From Niallia circulans NBRC 13626 (GTDB taxonomy: Bacteria > Bacillota > Bacilli > Bacillales > Cytobacillaceae): DNA of 64,000 nucleotides. Positions 9,280-18,998 of this stretch are shown piece after piece. Position 1 is the first letter of the stretch. Every line of letters starts with the position of its first letter. A program made the translations under genes and the position numbers. The DNA lies in NCBI RefSeq assembly GCF_001591585.1, contig NZ_BCVE01000001.1, forward strand, positions 1 through 64,000, in the 5' to 3' direction. The notes beneath the pieces were generated by a model. The model ran no database searches. It was not told the origin of the DNA and saw only the letters and a list, made by a program, of their open reading frames with translations.

Positions 9280-9710
9280 AATAGAGTCTATTTTATCAGT
9301 AGGTAGTTGTAAGGTGTACGAGGGTCATTGATCCATCAACTAAACTGTCCGCCTCCGACTTGTAGAAACATGTTGGACTAGTTGGGACGAAGAACTAGTT
9401 TAACAAGCAAAGCTATGATACTTCAAAAAGGAATAAGGGTCACTGGTGAGTAATTGGTGAGAGGAAAATAAACAATTAATCCATGAGTTGGTCTGGATGT
9501 TTAGTTCATAAAGAAGATAATTATTTTTATTAAGGAAAATAAGGATTTATAGAGACTGATACAACCAGTCATCTTCATTTCGTGAATATAAGAAAGATTT
9601 TCAACTATAAAAGAGATTAAAATTTTATATATTGCTCTTAAAAGTGACATAAATAGTTTTTATGATCTTGGCAAAAATAAGGGAGGAAATAAAAAGGAGA
9701 GAATGAATAA
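9280..9710 (+). other. Long intergenic region with possible gene remnants
   Basis: There is no intact gene in about 430 bases. Around 9545-9610 one frame reads GFIETDTTSHLHFVNI, faintly like the GFIE...VH core of a cold-shock domain, and one missing base would join it to an upstream KEN; I treat this as unproven. A small inverted repeat (ACTAGTT / AACTAGT, near 9378-9400) is also present. The ribosome site (AAAGGAGAG) of the next gene lies at the end. Confidence 0.3.
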
Positions 9711-10520
9711 ATGCCAGAATTGCCAGAAATGGAAAACTATAAAATCTTATTGAATAAATTGATTACCACCCAAACCATTACCTCGATAGCCGTTAACCGA
9801 GAAAAGTCCATTAATATTACGAAACAATCCTTTGAGAATCAATTAGTGAATACTACTATTCTTCGCGTGGAAAGGCGTGCGAAACATCTACTCTTTTACT
9901 TATCCAATCAAAAGGTTCTGCTATTGCATTTAATGTTAGGTGGATGGATGTTTTTTGGAACCGAAAAAGAAAAACCAAATAGAACCATTCAAATCCAACT
10001 AACATTCGGAGAAAGACACTTATATTTTATTGGACTCCGATTAGGTTATCTACATTTACTAACTCTTGAAGAATGTAAAGAAAGGCTGAACGACTTAGGT
10101 CCAGATCCTTTTGAACCTCTTTTTACTGAAAACAGTTTTCAAAACATGATTAACTCTAGGAAGGGGACAATAAAGCTTAAATTAGTTGATCAACATTTTA
10201 TCTCAGGTATTGGCAATTGTTACTCCGATGAAATTTGTTTTGATGCGCAAATCTTACCAACTCGAAAATTAGAGGATTTAAAAGAAATGGAGCAAAAAAA
10301 GCTCTATAATTCCATTCTGCAAATATTAAGAGCGGCTACTAATATGGGTGGCTATATGGAGCATCCCCTTTATGCAGGAGATAAAAAAACCGGAGGATAT
10401 GATGAGCTTTGCAAAGTATATGATAGAGAAGGAGAAATATGTCCAAGGTGTCAGCACAAAATAGTATTTATAAAGGTATCTTCTAAAAAGTGTTTTTATT
10501 GTCCAGGTTGTCAGTTTTAA
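9711..10520 (+). CDS. Fpg/Nei family DNA glycosylase/AP lyase (MutM-like)
   Basis: The protein begins MPELPEME, where Pro2 becomes the N-terminal catalytic residue and Glu3 the acid. It has the conserved lysine region (RRAKHLLFYL), the helix-two-turn-helix signature (QHFISGIGNCYSDEICF) and a C-terminal zinc finger (CPRC ... CFYC/CPGC). The family removes oxidised bases such as 8-oxoguanine. At 269 residues it is a full-length member. It differs from a standard MutM in the tail after the finger and may be a second, accessory copy, since mutM usually sits beside polA and coaE. It appears monocistronic. Confidence 0.9.
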   Translation: MPELPEMENYKILLNKLITTQTITSIAVNREKSINITKQSFENQLVNTTILRVERRAKHLLFYLSNQKVLLLHLMLGGWMFFGTEKEKPNRTIQIQLTFGERHLYFIGLRLGYLHLLTLEECKERLNDLGPDPFEPLFTENSFQNMINSRKGTIKLKLVDQHFISGIGNCYSDEICFDAQILPTRKLEDLKEMEQKKLYNSILQILRAATNMGGYMEHPLYAGDKKTGGYDELCKVYDREGEICPRCQHKIVFIKVSSKKCFYCPGCQF

Positions 10521-10613
10521 TTAATTATGCGGATAATTCTGCAATTCCTGGAGATAATATACATTTAGCAACTCAATGCACTTTTATCAAGGAGAAATAT
10601 AAGGAGTGAGAAG

Positions 10614-12104
10614 ATGACTTTATGGAAAAAGGGAATAGTAGTAGTAATGTTATTCTCTATATTCTTGTCTGGAAGCACACCTAACACATTTTCACCGAAA
10701 GTATTCGCAGCAGAAGACCATAAAAAAGCAACATTAGCCACGGCACTTGAATCACTGTTAAATATAGAACCAGAACTAAAAGGAAGTTTAGCAGGAATCA
10801 GTATTCGCGAACAAGAAACAGGAAAAATTATTTTTGAACATATGGCTGATTTGCGACTAACGCCTGCTTCTAATATGAAGTTACTAACTTCAGCAGCAGC
10901 ATTGAACATTTTAGGAGAAGACTATCAATTTATTACGGAAATTTATGGAGATGGAAGAGTAGAAGATGGTCATTTAAAAGGAAACTTATACATAAAAGGG
11001 AATGGGGATACAAGCCTTTTAGCTTCTGATTTAGAAAAACTCTCAAAAGAAATTAAAAGAAAAGGGATTAGTTATATAGATGGAGACATAATAGGCGATG
11101 ACTCCTGGTATGACAACATCCCTTTTTCAAGTGATTTGGCATGGAGTGATGAAGCTGCCTATTATGGGGCCAAAATTTCCGCTTTAACACTATCACCAGA
11201 TAAAGAATATGACGCAGGGACTGTATTGCTTGAAATAAAACCTGGTAAGAAAAAAAATGAACCAGTAATAATCAATACTTTGCCAAGAACAAGCGAAATT
11301 AAAATTGTCAATAATGCTATTACAGCAGATAAAGAATCTGCTGCAAGTTTAAAAGTTAACAGAGAACATAACAGTAAAGTAGTAACAATAACAGGAAACC
11401 TGCCAATTGACACTCCCTTAAAAAAAGAGTGGGTATCTGTTGATGATCCTACAAGCTATACATTAGATGTGTTTCAACAGGCATTAAAGAAAGAAGGAAT
11501 ACAATGGAAAGGGGTTGTCAAAAAAGGAAGAACACCACAAATCGCTTCTATCCTTACTACTCATTCTTCTATTCCTCTCCGGGAATTACTACTTCCTTTA
11601 CTGAAATTAAGTAATAATACAATTGCTGAGACATTAATCAAGGAATTGGGAGTAGTCAAAAAAGGGGAAGGAAGCTTTGCAAAAGGGATCGAGGCTCTAG
11701 AAGAAGAATTAGCGGCTTTTCATCTTGATCCAACTAAGATGCTTATCCGTGATGGATCAGGTATATCACCAATAGATTTTATTTCAGCAACCGACTTAAG
11801 TTTGTTTTTATATGAAATACAAGCACAACCATGGTTCTCCACATTTAGTCAATCATTACCTGTATCAGGTCACGAAGAAAAAATGATTGGCGGAACACTG
11901 CGCCATCGATTGAATTCTGAGAATACTAAAGGAAAAATACTCGCTAAAACGGGGACTCTTACCTCTGTAAGTTCATTATCTGGCTACATGGAAAGCAAAT
12001 CAGGTAATAAATATATTTTTTCCATTTTATTAAACCATCTAACGGATGAAGATAAGGGAAAAGAGATCGAGGATAAGATAATGGAAACGTTGGTTGAATT
12101 TTGA
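10614..12104 (+). CDS. dacC: D-alanyl-D-alanine carboxypeptidase/endopeptidase, PBP4 (S13) type
   Basis: This 496-residue exported protein has a signal peptide (positively charged MTLWKKG, hydrophobic core, likely cleavage after VFAA near residue 33). The penicillin-binding motifs are SNMK (Ser86-Lys89), SNN (about 333) and KTG (445-447). Between the first two lies the large inserted domain typical of S13 enzymes. It trims peptidoglycan stem peptides and may cleave cross-links outside the membrane. AGGAG precedes ATG 10614. A strong terminator follows. The symbol dacC follows the B. subtilis homologue and is less certain than the family. Confidence 0.9.
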   Translation: MTLWKKGIVVVMLFSIFLSGSTPNTFSPKVFAAEDHKKATLATALESLLNIEPELKGSLAGISIREQETGKIIFEHMADLRLTPASNMKLLTSAAALNILGEDYQFITEIYGDGRVEDGHLKGNLYIKGNGDTSLLASDLEKLSKEIKRKGISYIDGDIIGDDSWYDNIPFSSDLAWSDEAAYYGAKISALTLSPDKEYDAGTVLLEIKPGKKKNEPVIINTLPRTSEIKIVNNAITADKESAASLKVNREHNSKVVTITGNLPIDTPLKKEWVSVDDPTSYTLDVFQQALKKEGIQWKGVVKKGRTPQIASILTTHSSIPLRELLLPLLKLSNNTIAETLIKELGVVKKGEGSFAKGIEALEEELAAFHLDPTKMLIRDGSGISPIDFISATDLSLFLYEIQAQPWFSTFSQSLPVSGHEEKMIGGTLRHRLNSENTKGKILAKTGTLTSVSSLSGYMESKSGNKYIFSILLNHLTDEDKGKEIEDKIMETLVEF

Positions 12105-12117
12105 GAAGACTGCTTTG

Positions 12118-12161
12118 AAATATCAGTTCCTATTTTTTTAAATAGGAACTGATATTTTTTT
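12118..12161. terminator. Bidirectional terminator between convergent genes
   Basis: A perfect stem AAATATCAGTTCCTAT / ATAGGAACTGATATTT has T runs on both strands, serving both the carboxypeptidase gene and the leftward nucleoside hydrolase gene. Confidence 0.88.
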
Positions 12162-13107
12162 ATAAATTATTTTTCGCCAATTTTGCTAAGTCTGTAATGT
12201 ACGCGAAAAAGTCATCTCTCTTTACATCATATACAACAGAAACAGGACGGCCAGTGTCACTTATTAAAGTTCTCCCTTGGGACGGCGCTTCTGTTATAGC
12301 AATTGATTTAACTTCTTTCATTTTAACTAGCTCTTTTTTTCCAATTGTTGCTGTTGTTAGTACATCCCAAAGATAATAGGTAGAGTTCGTTTCTACATGA
12401 ACAAGAGGGGGACATGCAGCATAGCATTGACCAACAAAATCAACTCCAGTAAATTTTCTTAATGAAGCCCAATGATTGCGGACAGAAATGGTTAGTGGAA
12501 CTTGATTTGTACTTTCTAACGCCACCATTTCGATCTGTAAATCACTAGCCCAAACAGCTGCTACTGCCCAAGGATCCCAAAAAGCATTCCATTCAGCAGT
12601 CCCGTCATGTTCAGGTTCCTGTACATTACCAACCTCTAAGAATGTTCCGCCCATCCAGACTAATTTTTCAATTTTTTCTTGAATATCTGGAGCAATTTCA
12701 ATTGCTCTTGCTAAATCTGTCAGCGGTCCAGTAAATAAGAGTGTTGTTTTATCTGGATTTTCCCTTACTGTTTTAATTAAATGTTCATGTGCTGGAAGTT
12801 CACTTTCAGGGGTAATTACTTCACCGCTTTCATTTAAAATCGGCAAGGCATCTACATAAAACGTGTGCATTCTCCATTCTTTCGGAAATGGATTAACTCC
12901 GCGAGAATTAGACCTGGCAACTTCTACTGGTCCGTGACCGAATCGATCTATAATCTTTCTACTTGCACTGATACCTGGTTCTAAATAGCCATCTGCTGGA
13001 ATAACTGATACACCAATTAAGTCTACTTCATCCATTTGTAATAGAAGAAACAGAGAAACTAGATCATCAATTCCGGCATCATGATTAAAATATACCTTCT
13101 TTGTCAA
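12160..13107 (-). CDS. Inosine-uridine-preferring nucleoside hydrolase family protein
   Basis: The N terminus VYFNHDAGIDDLVSLFLLL carries the calcium-binding Asp cluster (Asp10, Asp14, Asp15) of nucleoside hydrolases; other family stretches are LLFTGPLTDLARAIE, VWMGGTF, AEWNAFWDPWAV and WDVLTTA. The usual first Asp of the DTDPGIDD motif is Asn here, so specificity may differ. The family hydrolyses N-glycosidic bonds of ribonucleosides for salvage. At 315 residues it is full length. An AGGAGTG site precedes the ATG. Confidence 0.87.
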   Translation of the reverse strand: MTKKVYFNHDAGIDDLVSLFLLLQMDEVDLIGVSVIPADGYLEPGISASRKIIDRFGHGPVEVARSNSRGVNPFPKEWRMHTFYVDALPILNESGEVITPESELPAHEHLIKTVRENPDKTTLLFTGPLTDLARAIEIAPDIQEKIEKLVWMGGTFLEVGNVQEPEHDGTAEWNAFWDPWAVAAVWASDLQIEMVALESTNQVPLTISVRNHWASLRKFTGVDFVGQCYAACPPLVHVETNSTYYLWDVLTTATIGKKELVKMKEVKSIAITEAPSQGRTLISDTGRPVSVVYDVKRDDFFAYITDLAKLAKNNL

Positions 13108-13285
13108 AAAAATTCACTCCTATGTAAATTAACATTTATCCCCGTCAAACGGGAAGTAACTTTATAAACTAGCTACTTTCTCTATCTATTCTATAATACT
13201 ATCAGACCAATGTGAATAATTAGTAAATTAAATAGAATATCTCACCATAAATAATATTATTTAAACTTTAATTTAACGAAGAATA

Positions 13286-13316
13286 GAAAAAGAACTTGGA
13301 AAACCACCAAGTTCTT
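13286..13316 (-). terminator. Intrinsic terminator of the RNase H gene
   Basis: The stem AAGAACTTGG / CCAAGTTCTT (10 bp perfect, 7-base loop) is followed on the minus strand by a T run (13290-13286). It lies about 33 bases after the stop codon. Confidence 0.8.
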
Positions 13317-13348
13317 CCCATCATCTATTATATCTATTAACAACAGCC

Positions 13349-13975
13349 TTACTTACGACCGAAGTCTGCTTTGATTTCACCATACTTATTCGTATCCCAT
13401 TTTAGAATTTTATTTGAATAGTTATTTTCCTTCAGCCATTTTTCGGCACGTTCAATTAATTGCCACAATTCTTCTGTACGCTTATCTCTTACTAATGTTG
13501 TATTTGCCTTTTTATTACGTACCCAAGCTAACGCCGTCATACTATCACTGTATATGGTGGTGTTCTTGCCTTGTTTTTGCAAAAGACTTAATGCATGTAC
13601 AATTCCTAAAAATTCGCCAATATTATTCGTACCGAATACTGGACCATAATGGAAAATTACTTCTCCTGTTTTCGTATCAACGCCTCGATATTCCATCATT
13701 CCAGGATTACCACTACAAGCTGCATCAACAGAAATGCTATTTTCCTCAATCGGCGCCAATGTTTGAATAGATTGTTTTTGAGTGGAAGTACTTTTGGATG
13801 CTGATTTTGATATATTCCCACCTTGTTTAAAGGCTTTTTCTGCTTCCTCCAAAGTTGGAAAAGATTTAAAAGAAGCACCTTTAAAACCTTTTATTTGCTT
13901 TTCACATTCCGCCCAAGTTGAGAAAATCCCTGTTTTTCTACCATTCCATACAACATAATATTTTTTTGCTGCCAT
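13349..13975 (-). CDS. Viroplasmin-domain ribonuclease H family protein
   Basis: Residues 1-45 form a viroplasmin/caulimovirus VI domain (KKYYVVWNGRKTGIFSTWAE), which binds RNA-DNA hybrids. A lysine/serine linker follows, then an RNase H domain with the acidic residues SVDAACSGNPG, NNIGEFLGI, YSDSMTALAW and a final Asp near KADFGRK. It cleaves RNA in hybrids. The usual first motif 'DGS' is DAA here, an allowed variant in this subfamily. I start at ATG 13975; an ATG at 13987 would add MDEI and sits very close to AAAGG. Confidence 0.87.
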   Translation of the reverse strand: MAAKKYYVVWNGRKTGIFSTWAECEKQIKGFKGASFKSFPTLEEAEKAFKQGGNISKSASKSTSTQKQSIQTLAPIEENSISVDAACSGNPGMMEYRGVDTKTGEVIFHYGPVFGTNNIGEFLGIVHALSLLQKQGKNTTIYSDSMTALAWVRNKKANTTLVRDKRTEELWQLIERAEKWLKENNYSNKILKWDTNKYGEIKADFGRK

Positions 13976-14133
13976 AATTTCATCCAACCTTTCACTGCTA
14001 TTAAATAATCATATCACAGGAAGGGATCAAAACGAAAATGTAGAGAGAGCGTAACAACATACTTGAAAAGGCTTTCTATAAATCTAGGAATTTACTATAA
14101 TGATGTTGAGTAAAATAGGAAGGGGGGAATAAA

Positions 14134-15894
14134 TTGCTCCAATTACTTCCACTAATGATTGAACGAGTCGGTATTTTAGTTATTTTTGCCTTCTTATTAT
14201 CAAGAATAAAGATTTTCCGATCGATTATTCATCATGAATCACAATGGCACGATAAACTCTCGTTAATACTTATCTTTGGCGTCTTCGGAATAATTAGTAA
14301 TTATACTGGAGTCGAAATATTAAAAGGAAGTATTAGCACCCATACATGGCAGCATGAATTAGATGTTTCAAGCGCTATTGCTAACACAAGAATTATGGGG
14401 GTAGCCATTGGCGGAATGATTGGCGGCCCATTAGTTGGCCTTGGAGTAGGATTAATAGCTGGCCTTCATCGCTTAACATTAGGAGGATTCACTGCAATTG
14501 CTTGTGGATTATCTACCATTGCTGCTGGATTATTGACTGGGCTGCTTGGAAGGAAATACTCCATTAAACAGGATTCTGCAAGCAAAGCAGTGAATATCGG
14601 CATCGCCATGGAAATTATTCAAATGGTATTTATCCTTTTGATTGCAACACCTTTTGAGCTTGCATTCGAACTCGTCAAAATTATTGCTTTTCCAATGATT
14701 GTCATTAATGGGTTTGGAATGCTGATTTTTATCTACATCATTCAAAACATTCTGTTAGAAGAAGAAAAAACGAAAGCAGCACAAACCAATATTGCTTTAA
14801 ATATTGCTCAATCTACGCTTGCTTATTTACGTCAAGGACTGAATCCTGAATCTAGCAAGCAGGTTGCTAAAATTATGTTAAAAGCTACCAACGCTGATGC
14901 AGTATCCATAACTAATAGATCCATTGTTTTGGCACATGAGGGGCTAGGCGGGGATCATCATATTCCATTAGAGAAAACTTCTACCAAATTAACAGAAAAA
15001 GTGTTAAGGGAAGGGAATATTCTTATTGCGAAAAAGAAAGACGAGATTCAATGCAGCAATCAAACATGCCCGCTGCACGCTGCCATTTTGTTACCATTGA
15101 AAGCAAACAATAAAACTGTCGGTACCCTTAAATTATATTTTGCCAATCCCAAAAACATTCAATTAGTAGAATATACTTTGGCAGAAGGGTTAAGCAAGTT
15201 ATTTTCCTTACAGCTTGAATTAGCAGAAGCAGAATTACAACAAAAGTTATGGAAGGATGCTGAAATTAAAGCATTACAAGCACAAGTTCATCCTCATTTT
15301 CTGTTTAACAGCATGAACACTATTTCTGCGCTAATTCGCACAGATGGAGAAAAAGCGCGGCAGATGATCCAACGATTATGTACTTATTTCCGCAGCAACA
15401 TACAAGGATCTAAAAATATGCTGATTCCTTTAAGTCAAGAATTAGAGCATGTCCATGCCTTTTTAGCATTAGAAGAAGCGAGATTTCCTAATAAGTTTAT
15501 TTTAAAAGAGTCTGTAGAGCCCGAACTAAAAAAGGTCCTTATTCCGCCGTTTACATTACAGCCCCTAGTAGAAAACTCCATTCGTCATGGCTTTTCCAAA
15601 GGTACAGTTGGGACTATTACAATATGTGCATATAAAGAAAAAGATAGGATGGTGTTAATTACAGAAGATGATGGGAAAGGAATGAGTGAAGATACTCTAT
15701 ACATGATTGGCCAAAAAAATATTTCCTCCAGTACAGGAACTGGTACGGCGCTTTGGAATATTCAGGAACGAGTGAAAAAGTTATATGCGGAGAAAGGGAA
15801 ATTCACCATTGAAAGTGAAACGAATAGAGGAACGAAGGTGATGATTACATTGCCTTCTAAGGAACCAAGTATATGGAGGGAAGTAGATGATTAA
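14134..15894 (+). CDS. LytS/BtsS-family sensor histidine kinase
   Basis: This 586-residue protein has six or seven N-terminal membrane helices (5TM-5TMR LYT sensor, about residues 1-205), a GAF-like domain (about 225-365) with a Cys pair in CSNQTCPLHAAILLPL, then a HPHFLFNSMNT H-box (His388) and an ATPase domain with ENSIRHGFSKG and EDDGKGMS. LytS kinases sense pyruvate or membrane state in several genera. The gene starts at TTG 14134 after a strong AAGGGGGG, overlaps lytT by 8 bases, and lies before a CstA transporter, which suggests nutrient (pyruvate) sensing. Confidence 0.9.
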   Translation: MLQLLPLMIERVGILVIFAFLLSRIKIFRSIIHHESQWHDKLSLILIFGVFGIISNYTGVEILKGSISTHTWQHELDVSSAIANTRIMGVAIGGMIGGPLVGLGVGLIAGLHRLTLGGFTAIACGLSTIAAGLLTGLLGRKYSIKQDSASKAVNIGIAMEIIQMVFILLIATPFELAFELVKIIAFPMIVINGFGMLIFIYIIQNILLEEEKTKAAQTNIALNIAQSTLAYLRQGLNPESSKQVAKIMLKATNADAVSITNRSIVLAHEGLGGDHHIPLEKTSTKLTEKVLREGNILIAKKKDEIQCSNQTCPLHAAILLPLKANNKTVGTLKLYFANPKNIQLVEYTLAEGLSKLFSLQLELAEAELQQKLWKDAEIKALQAQVHPHFLFNSMNTISALIRTDGEKARQMIQRLCTYFRSNIQGSKNMLIPLSQELEHVHAFLALEEARFPNKFILKESVEPELKKVLIPPFTLQPLVENSIRHGFSKGTVGTITICAYKEKDRMVLITEDDGKGMSEDTLYMIGQKNISSSTGTGTALWNIQERVKKLYAEKGKFTIESETNRGTKVMITLPSKEPSIWREVDD

Positions 15895-16627
15895 AGCATT
15901 AATTGTCGAAGACGAACCATTAGCAAGAGATGAATTAAAGTATCTCTTGAAAAGAAGCAGCAAAATAGAGATAGTGGCCGAGTGTGATGATTTGGAGACA
16001 GCTCTGTACATAATTGATAATCAAAAAATAGACGTTATTTTCTTAGATATTCAACTTGGAGAAGATAATGGAATGAATTTAGCGGAACAGTTAAAGCACA
16101 CCGCAAATCGTCCGGAAATTGTCTTTGCAACTGCATATGATGAATATGCACTTCAAGCGTTTGACGTAAATGCTGTCGATTATATATTAAAACCGTTTGA
16201 AGAAGAACGAATTAATCAAACTATTTTAAAGCTGCAAAATAAGCGGAGTCAAACTACAGAAGAAACAATAGGAAAAAGCGTAAACAAATCGCCCCTTCAA
16301 AGTAATAAGTTAGCTGTCACAGCCAATGACAAAATAAAGATTATTGATTTAGATAAAATCGTCTATATAAGTGCACAAAATGGTAAAACATTACTTATTA
16401 CAGAAGAAGAGGAATTGGTCATTACTTTTACATTAACACAATTAGAGCAAAAGTTAGTAAATAGTCCTATTATGAAAGTACATCGGTCTTATTTAGTTAA
16501 TAAAGAAAAAATATGTGAAATAGAACCATGGTTTAACTCTACGTATTTACTGTGCATGAATAATGGCGAGAAAGTGCCTTTAAGTAGAAACTATACAAAA
16601 GAGGTGAAACAATTATTCGGATTTTAA
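15887..16627 (+). CDS. LytTR-family response regulator (LytT/BtsR-like)
   Basis: The receiver domain (residues 1-118) has the acidic pocket VEDEP, phospho-acceptor Asp54 in VIFLDIQLG and the lysine in ILKPFEEE. The C-terminal LytTR domain (about 140-245) reads IKIIDLDKIVYISAQNGKTL and MKVHRSYLVNKEKI. LytTR proteins bind pairs of short direct repeats on one face of DNA; such a repeat with 21-bp spacing lies 54-74 bases past this gene, in front of the CstA gene. It forms a unit with the upstream kinase. Confidence 0.92.
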   Translation: MIKALIVEDEPLARDELKYLLKRSSKIEIVAECDDLETALYIIDNQKIDVIFLDIQLGEDNGMNLAEQLKHTANRPEIVFATAYDEYALQAFDVNAVDYILKPFEEERINQTILKLQNKRSQTTEETIGKSVNKSPLQSNKLAVTANDKIKIIDLDKIVYISAQNGKTLLITEEEELVITFTLTQLEQKLVNSPIMKVHRSYLVNKEKICEIEPWFNSTYLLCMNNGEKVPLSRNYTKEVKQLFGF

Positions 16628-16651
16628 GTAAATTTCATTTATAATCATACA

Positions 16652-16683
16652 GACTGGATATTGTATTTTATCCAGTCATTTTT
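16652..16683 (+). terminator. Intrinsic terminator after the LytT-like gene
   Basis: The stem GACTGGATA / TATCCAGTC (9 bp) has an 8-base loop and is followed by ATTTTT, which overlaps the first LytTR-type repeat. Confidence 0.8.
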
Positions 16684-16751
16684 GCATTTCAGCTAATTTT
16701 CTTTGCATTTTACCATGAAAACGTTTTTTTATCCTTTACATTTTTTATAAT
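16681..16751 (+). promoter_or_regulatory. CstA-gene promoter with LytTR-type direct repeats
   Basis: TTTGCATTT occurs at 16681-16689 and 16702-16710, exactly 21 bp apart (two helical turns), each followed by YA-x-C. A TATAAT (16746-16751) follows with no good -35 at the right distance, as expected for an activator-dependent promoter. LytTR regulators bind such paired direct repeats just upstream of -35. The matching regulator gene is immediately upstream. Confidence 0.65.
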
Positions 16752-16777
16752 AAAATCATTAAAGGAGGTAGATAAAA

Positions 16778-18574
16778 ATGAATGCGGTTACAATCGTTAT
16801 AGCATCTGCTTGTATTTTAATGATTGCTTATCGTTTATACGGAACTTTTATGGCAGTAAAAGTATTAAAGCTTAACGATAAAGAAAAAACACCAGCACAT
16901 GAACTAAATGACGGAAAGGACTATGTACCAACCAATAAATGGGTTACCTTTGGACATCATTTCGCAGCAATAGCAGCAGCCGGTCCTCTTGTAGGACCTA
17001 TTCTAGCTGCACAGTTCGGGTATTTGCCTGGATTGATTTGGCTATTAATTGGGGCTGTTATCGGAGGAGCTGTCCATGATGCAGTGGTATTATTTGCGAG
17101 TATGAGAAAAAAGGGCAAATCATTATCTGAAGTAGCAAAGGAAGAACTCGGCCCTGTTGCAGGTTTTTGTACAGGACTTGCTATGTTATTTATTATTACC
17201 ATTACTATGGCTGGTTTATCGATGGTAGTTCTACATGCTTTAGAGAGAAATCCATGGGGAACATTTTCGGTAGGGATCACGATCCCGATTGCGATGGGAG
17301 TAGGCATATTTTATAAGAAAACAGGTAATCTCAAACTATGCACAACCATTGGATTTATTCTGTTAATGATAGGTGTGTTTGTGGGACCAATGATCCAAGA
17401 TACCGTACTGGGAAATTGGTTAACACTTGATACAAAAACATTAGCTATTATTCTTCCTATTTATGCATTCTTTGCAGCTGCACTACCTGTATGGCTGTTA
17501 TTGGCACCGCGAGATTATTTAAGTAGCTTTATGAAAATCGGTGTATTTATCGCCCTTATTATTGGTGTATTTATTATTAACCCCGCTATTGAATTTCCTG
17601 CATTTACGGAATTTGTAAATGGAGGGGGACCAGTTATCGCAGGACCAGTATGGCCGTTTATTTCCATTACGATTGCATGTGGTGCTATTTCCGGATTTCA
17701 TGCCTTTGTCGGCTCTGGCACAACACCAAAGATGCTTGATAAGTGGAGTGATATTAAAGTCGTTGGTTTTGGTGCGATGCTTGTCGAATGTTTAGTAGGG
17801 ATTATGGCCCTTATTGCTGCAACTGCTCTTCATCCAGGAGATTATTTCGCAATAAATTCCAGCCCAGAAGTATTTCGAACACTTGGTATGAGTGTTACAA
17901 ACTTACCAGAACTAAGTCGTGAAATCGGCATTGATTTAGAAGGAAGAACGGGAGGAGCAGTTACCTTAGCTGTTGGAATGTCATATATTTTCACAGAAAT
18001 TTCTTGGTTCTCCCATCTAGCATCTTATTTCTTCCAATTTGTGATTATGTTTGAAGCTGTCTTTATATTAACAGCCATTGATGCAGGGACGAGAACTGCA
18101 CGCTATTTAATTCAAGATTTTCTTGGTGAGTTCTACAAACCATTAAAAAAAGTGGATTGGCTGCCTGGTTCTATTTTCGCAAGTGCATTAGCATGTTTAA
18201 TGTGGGGATATCTCTTATTCTCAGGAGATATTAGCTCGGTATGGGCACTATTTGGTGTCTCTAATCAGCTCATGGCAACGATCGGGCTGATTGTTGGAGC
18301 AACCGTTATTTTAAAAATGGCTGATAAACGTAGATATATGCTGACTTGCCTCATACCGATGGCATATTTATTTGTAACAGTAAATTATGCTGGGGTGTGG
18401 ATGGTTAAAAACGTTTATTTAAACCCAGAAGCGTCAGGTTATAATGTGCTTAATGCCGTACTATCAATTATCATGCTAATATTAGGGGTTATCATTATTA
18501 TAGCTGCAACAAAAAAATGGTTTGACACCTGGAATACGCCCCGTGTTCATGTGGAATCAACGAATCTAAATTAA
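16778..18574 (+). CDS. CstA-family transporter (carbon starvation / pyruvate or peptide permease)
   Basis: This 598-residue polytopic protein (about 15-16 helices) matches CstA from its first residues: GHHFAAIAAAGPLVGPILAAQFGYLPG, followed by GAVIGGAVHDAVVLFASMRKKGKS, then SGFHAFVGSGTTPKMLD and TAIDAGTRTARYLIQDFLG. CstA-type carriers take up pyruvate (BtsT) or peptides. AAAGGAGGT precedes the ATG. The gene follows LytS/LytT genes, the arrangement seen for pyruvate-responsive regulation in enterobacteria, so pyruvate is the favoured substrate (inference). Confidence 0.92.
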   Translation: MNAVTIVIASACILMIAYRLYGTFMAVKVLKLNDKEKTPAHELNDGKDYVPTNKWVTFGHHFAAIAAAGPLVGPILAAQFGYLPGLIWLLIGAVIGGAVHDAVVLFASMRKKGKSLSEVAKEELGPVAGFCTGLAMLFIITITMAGLSMVVLHALERNPWGTFSVGITIPIAMGVGIFYKKTGNLKLCTTIGFILLMIGVFVGPMIQDTVLGNWLTLDTKTLAIILPIYAFFAAALPVWLLLAPRDYLSSFMKIGVFIALIIGVFIINPAIEFPAFTEFVNGGGPVIAGPVWPFISITIACGAISGFHAFVGSGTTPKMLDKWSDIKVVGFGAMLVECLVGIMALIAATALHPGDYFAINSSPEVFRTLGMSVTNLPELSREIGIDLEGRTGGAVTLAVGMSYIFTEISWFSHLASYFFQFVIMFEAVFILTAIDAGTRTARYLIQDFLGEFYKPLKKVDWLPGSIFASALACLMWGYLLFSGDISSVWALFGVSNQLMATIGLIVGATVILKMADKRRYMLTCLIPMAYLFVTVNYAGVWMVKNVYLNPEASGYNVLNAVLSIIMLILGVIIIIAATKKWFDTWNTPRVHVESTNLN

Positions 18575-18613
18575 GATAGAATGGTTTAAACTAAGTTTTC
18601 CTGTCAAAGCTAT

Positions 18614-18670
18614 ACCCAAATAATCTACGAATCTTGCTGAGTTATTTCGTATGATTGTTTGGGTTTTTTA
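18614..18670 (+). terminator. Intrinsic terminator after the CstA gene
   Basis: ACCCAAATAATC pairs with GATTGTTTGGGT across a 27-base loop and is followed by TTTTTT. Confidence 0.7.
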
Positions 18671-18998
18671 TTCGTGTGAAAATTGAATTTCCATCTGACT
18701 TATATTTAAAAATGGAAGTGAATATTAAAAGATTTTGATTTGGTTTTACTCCCATGTCCATTTCCACATGCATATATCCTCACTATCTTCCTCCCATAAA
18801 GAGATTTCAAAAATAAAAATAATAAACGAATCCTAATAAGTGTATTCTAAGTAAACATATATTTAAAATTTTATTGTCAAGAGTTTAACTTTATGGAATT
18901 ATGGATATTAAGGGAGAAGTATTTTTGTTCCATACATATTTGTTTTAATAAAAATTTTATTGACATAAATATGATCAATTAAAGTAAGGAGTTCTTCT
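18671..18998 (+). other. Intergenic region before the GGDEF-EAL gene
   Basis: I see no gene or RNA in these 328 AT-rich bases. A TTGACA lies near 18960, but no convincing -10 follows it at standard spacing. GTAAGGAG precedes the ATG at 18999. Confidence 0.3.

Noticed and set aside
9545-9615. Possible cold-shock domain remnant (GFIETDTTSHLHFVNI)
   Set aside because: The match is short, needs a frameshift to extend, and lacks the RNP motifs; it may be chance.
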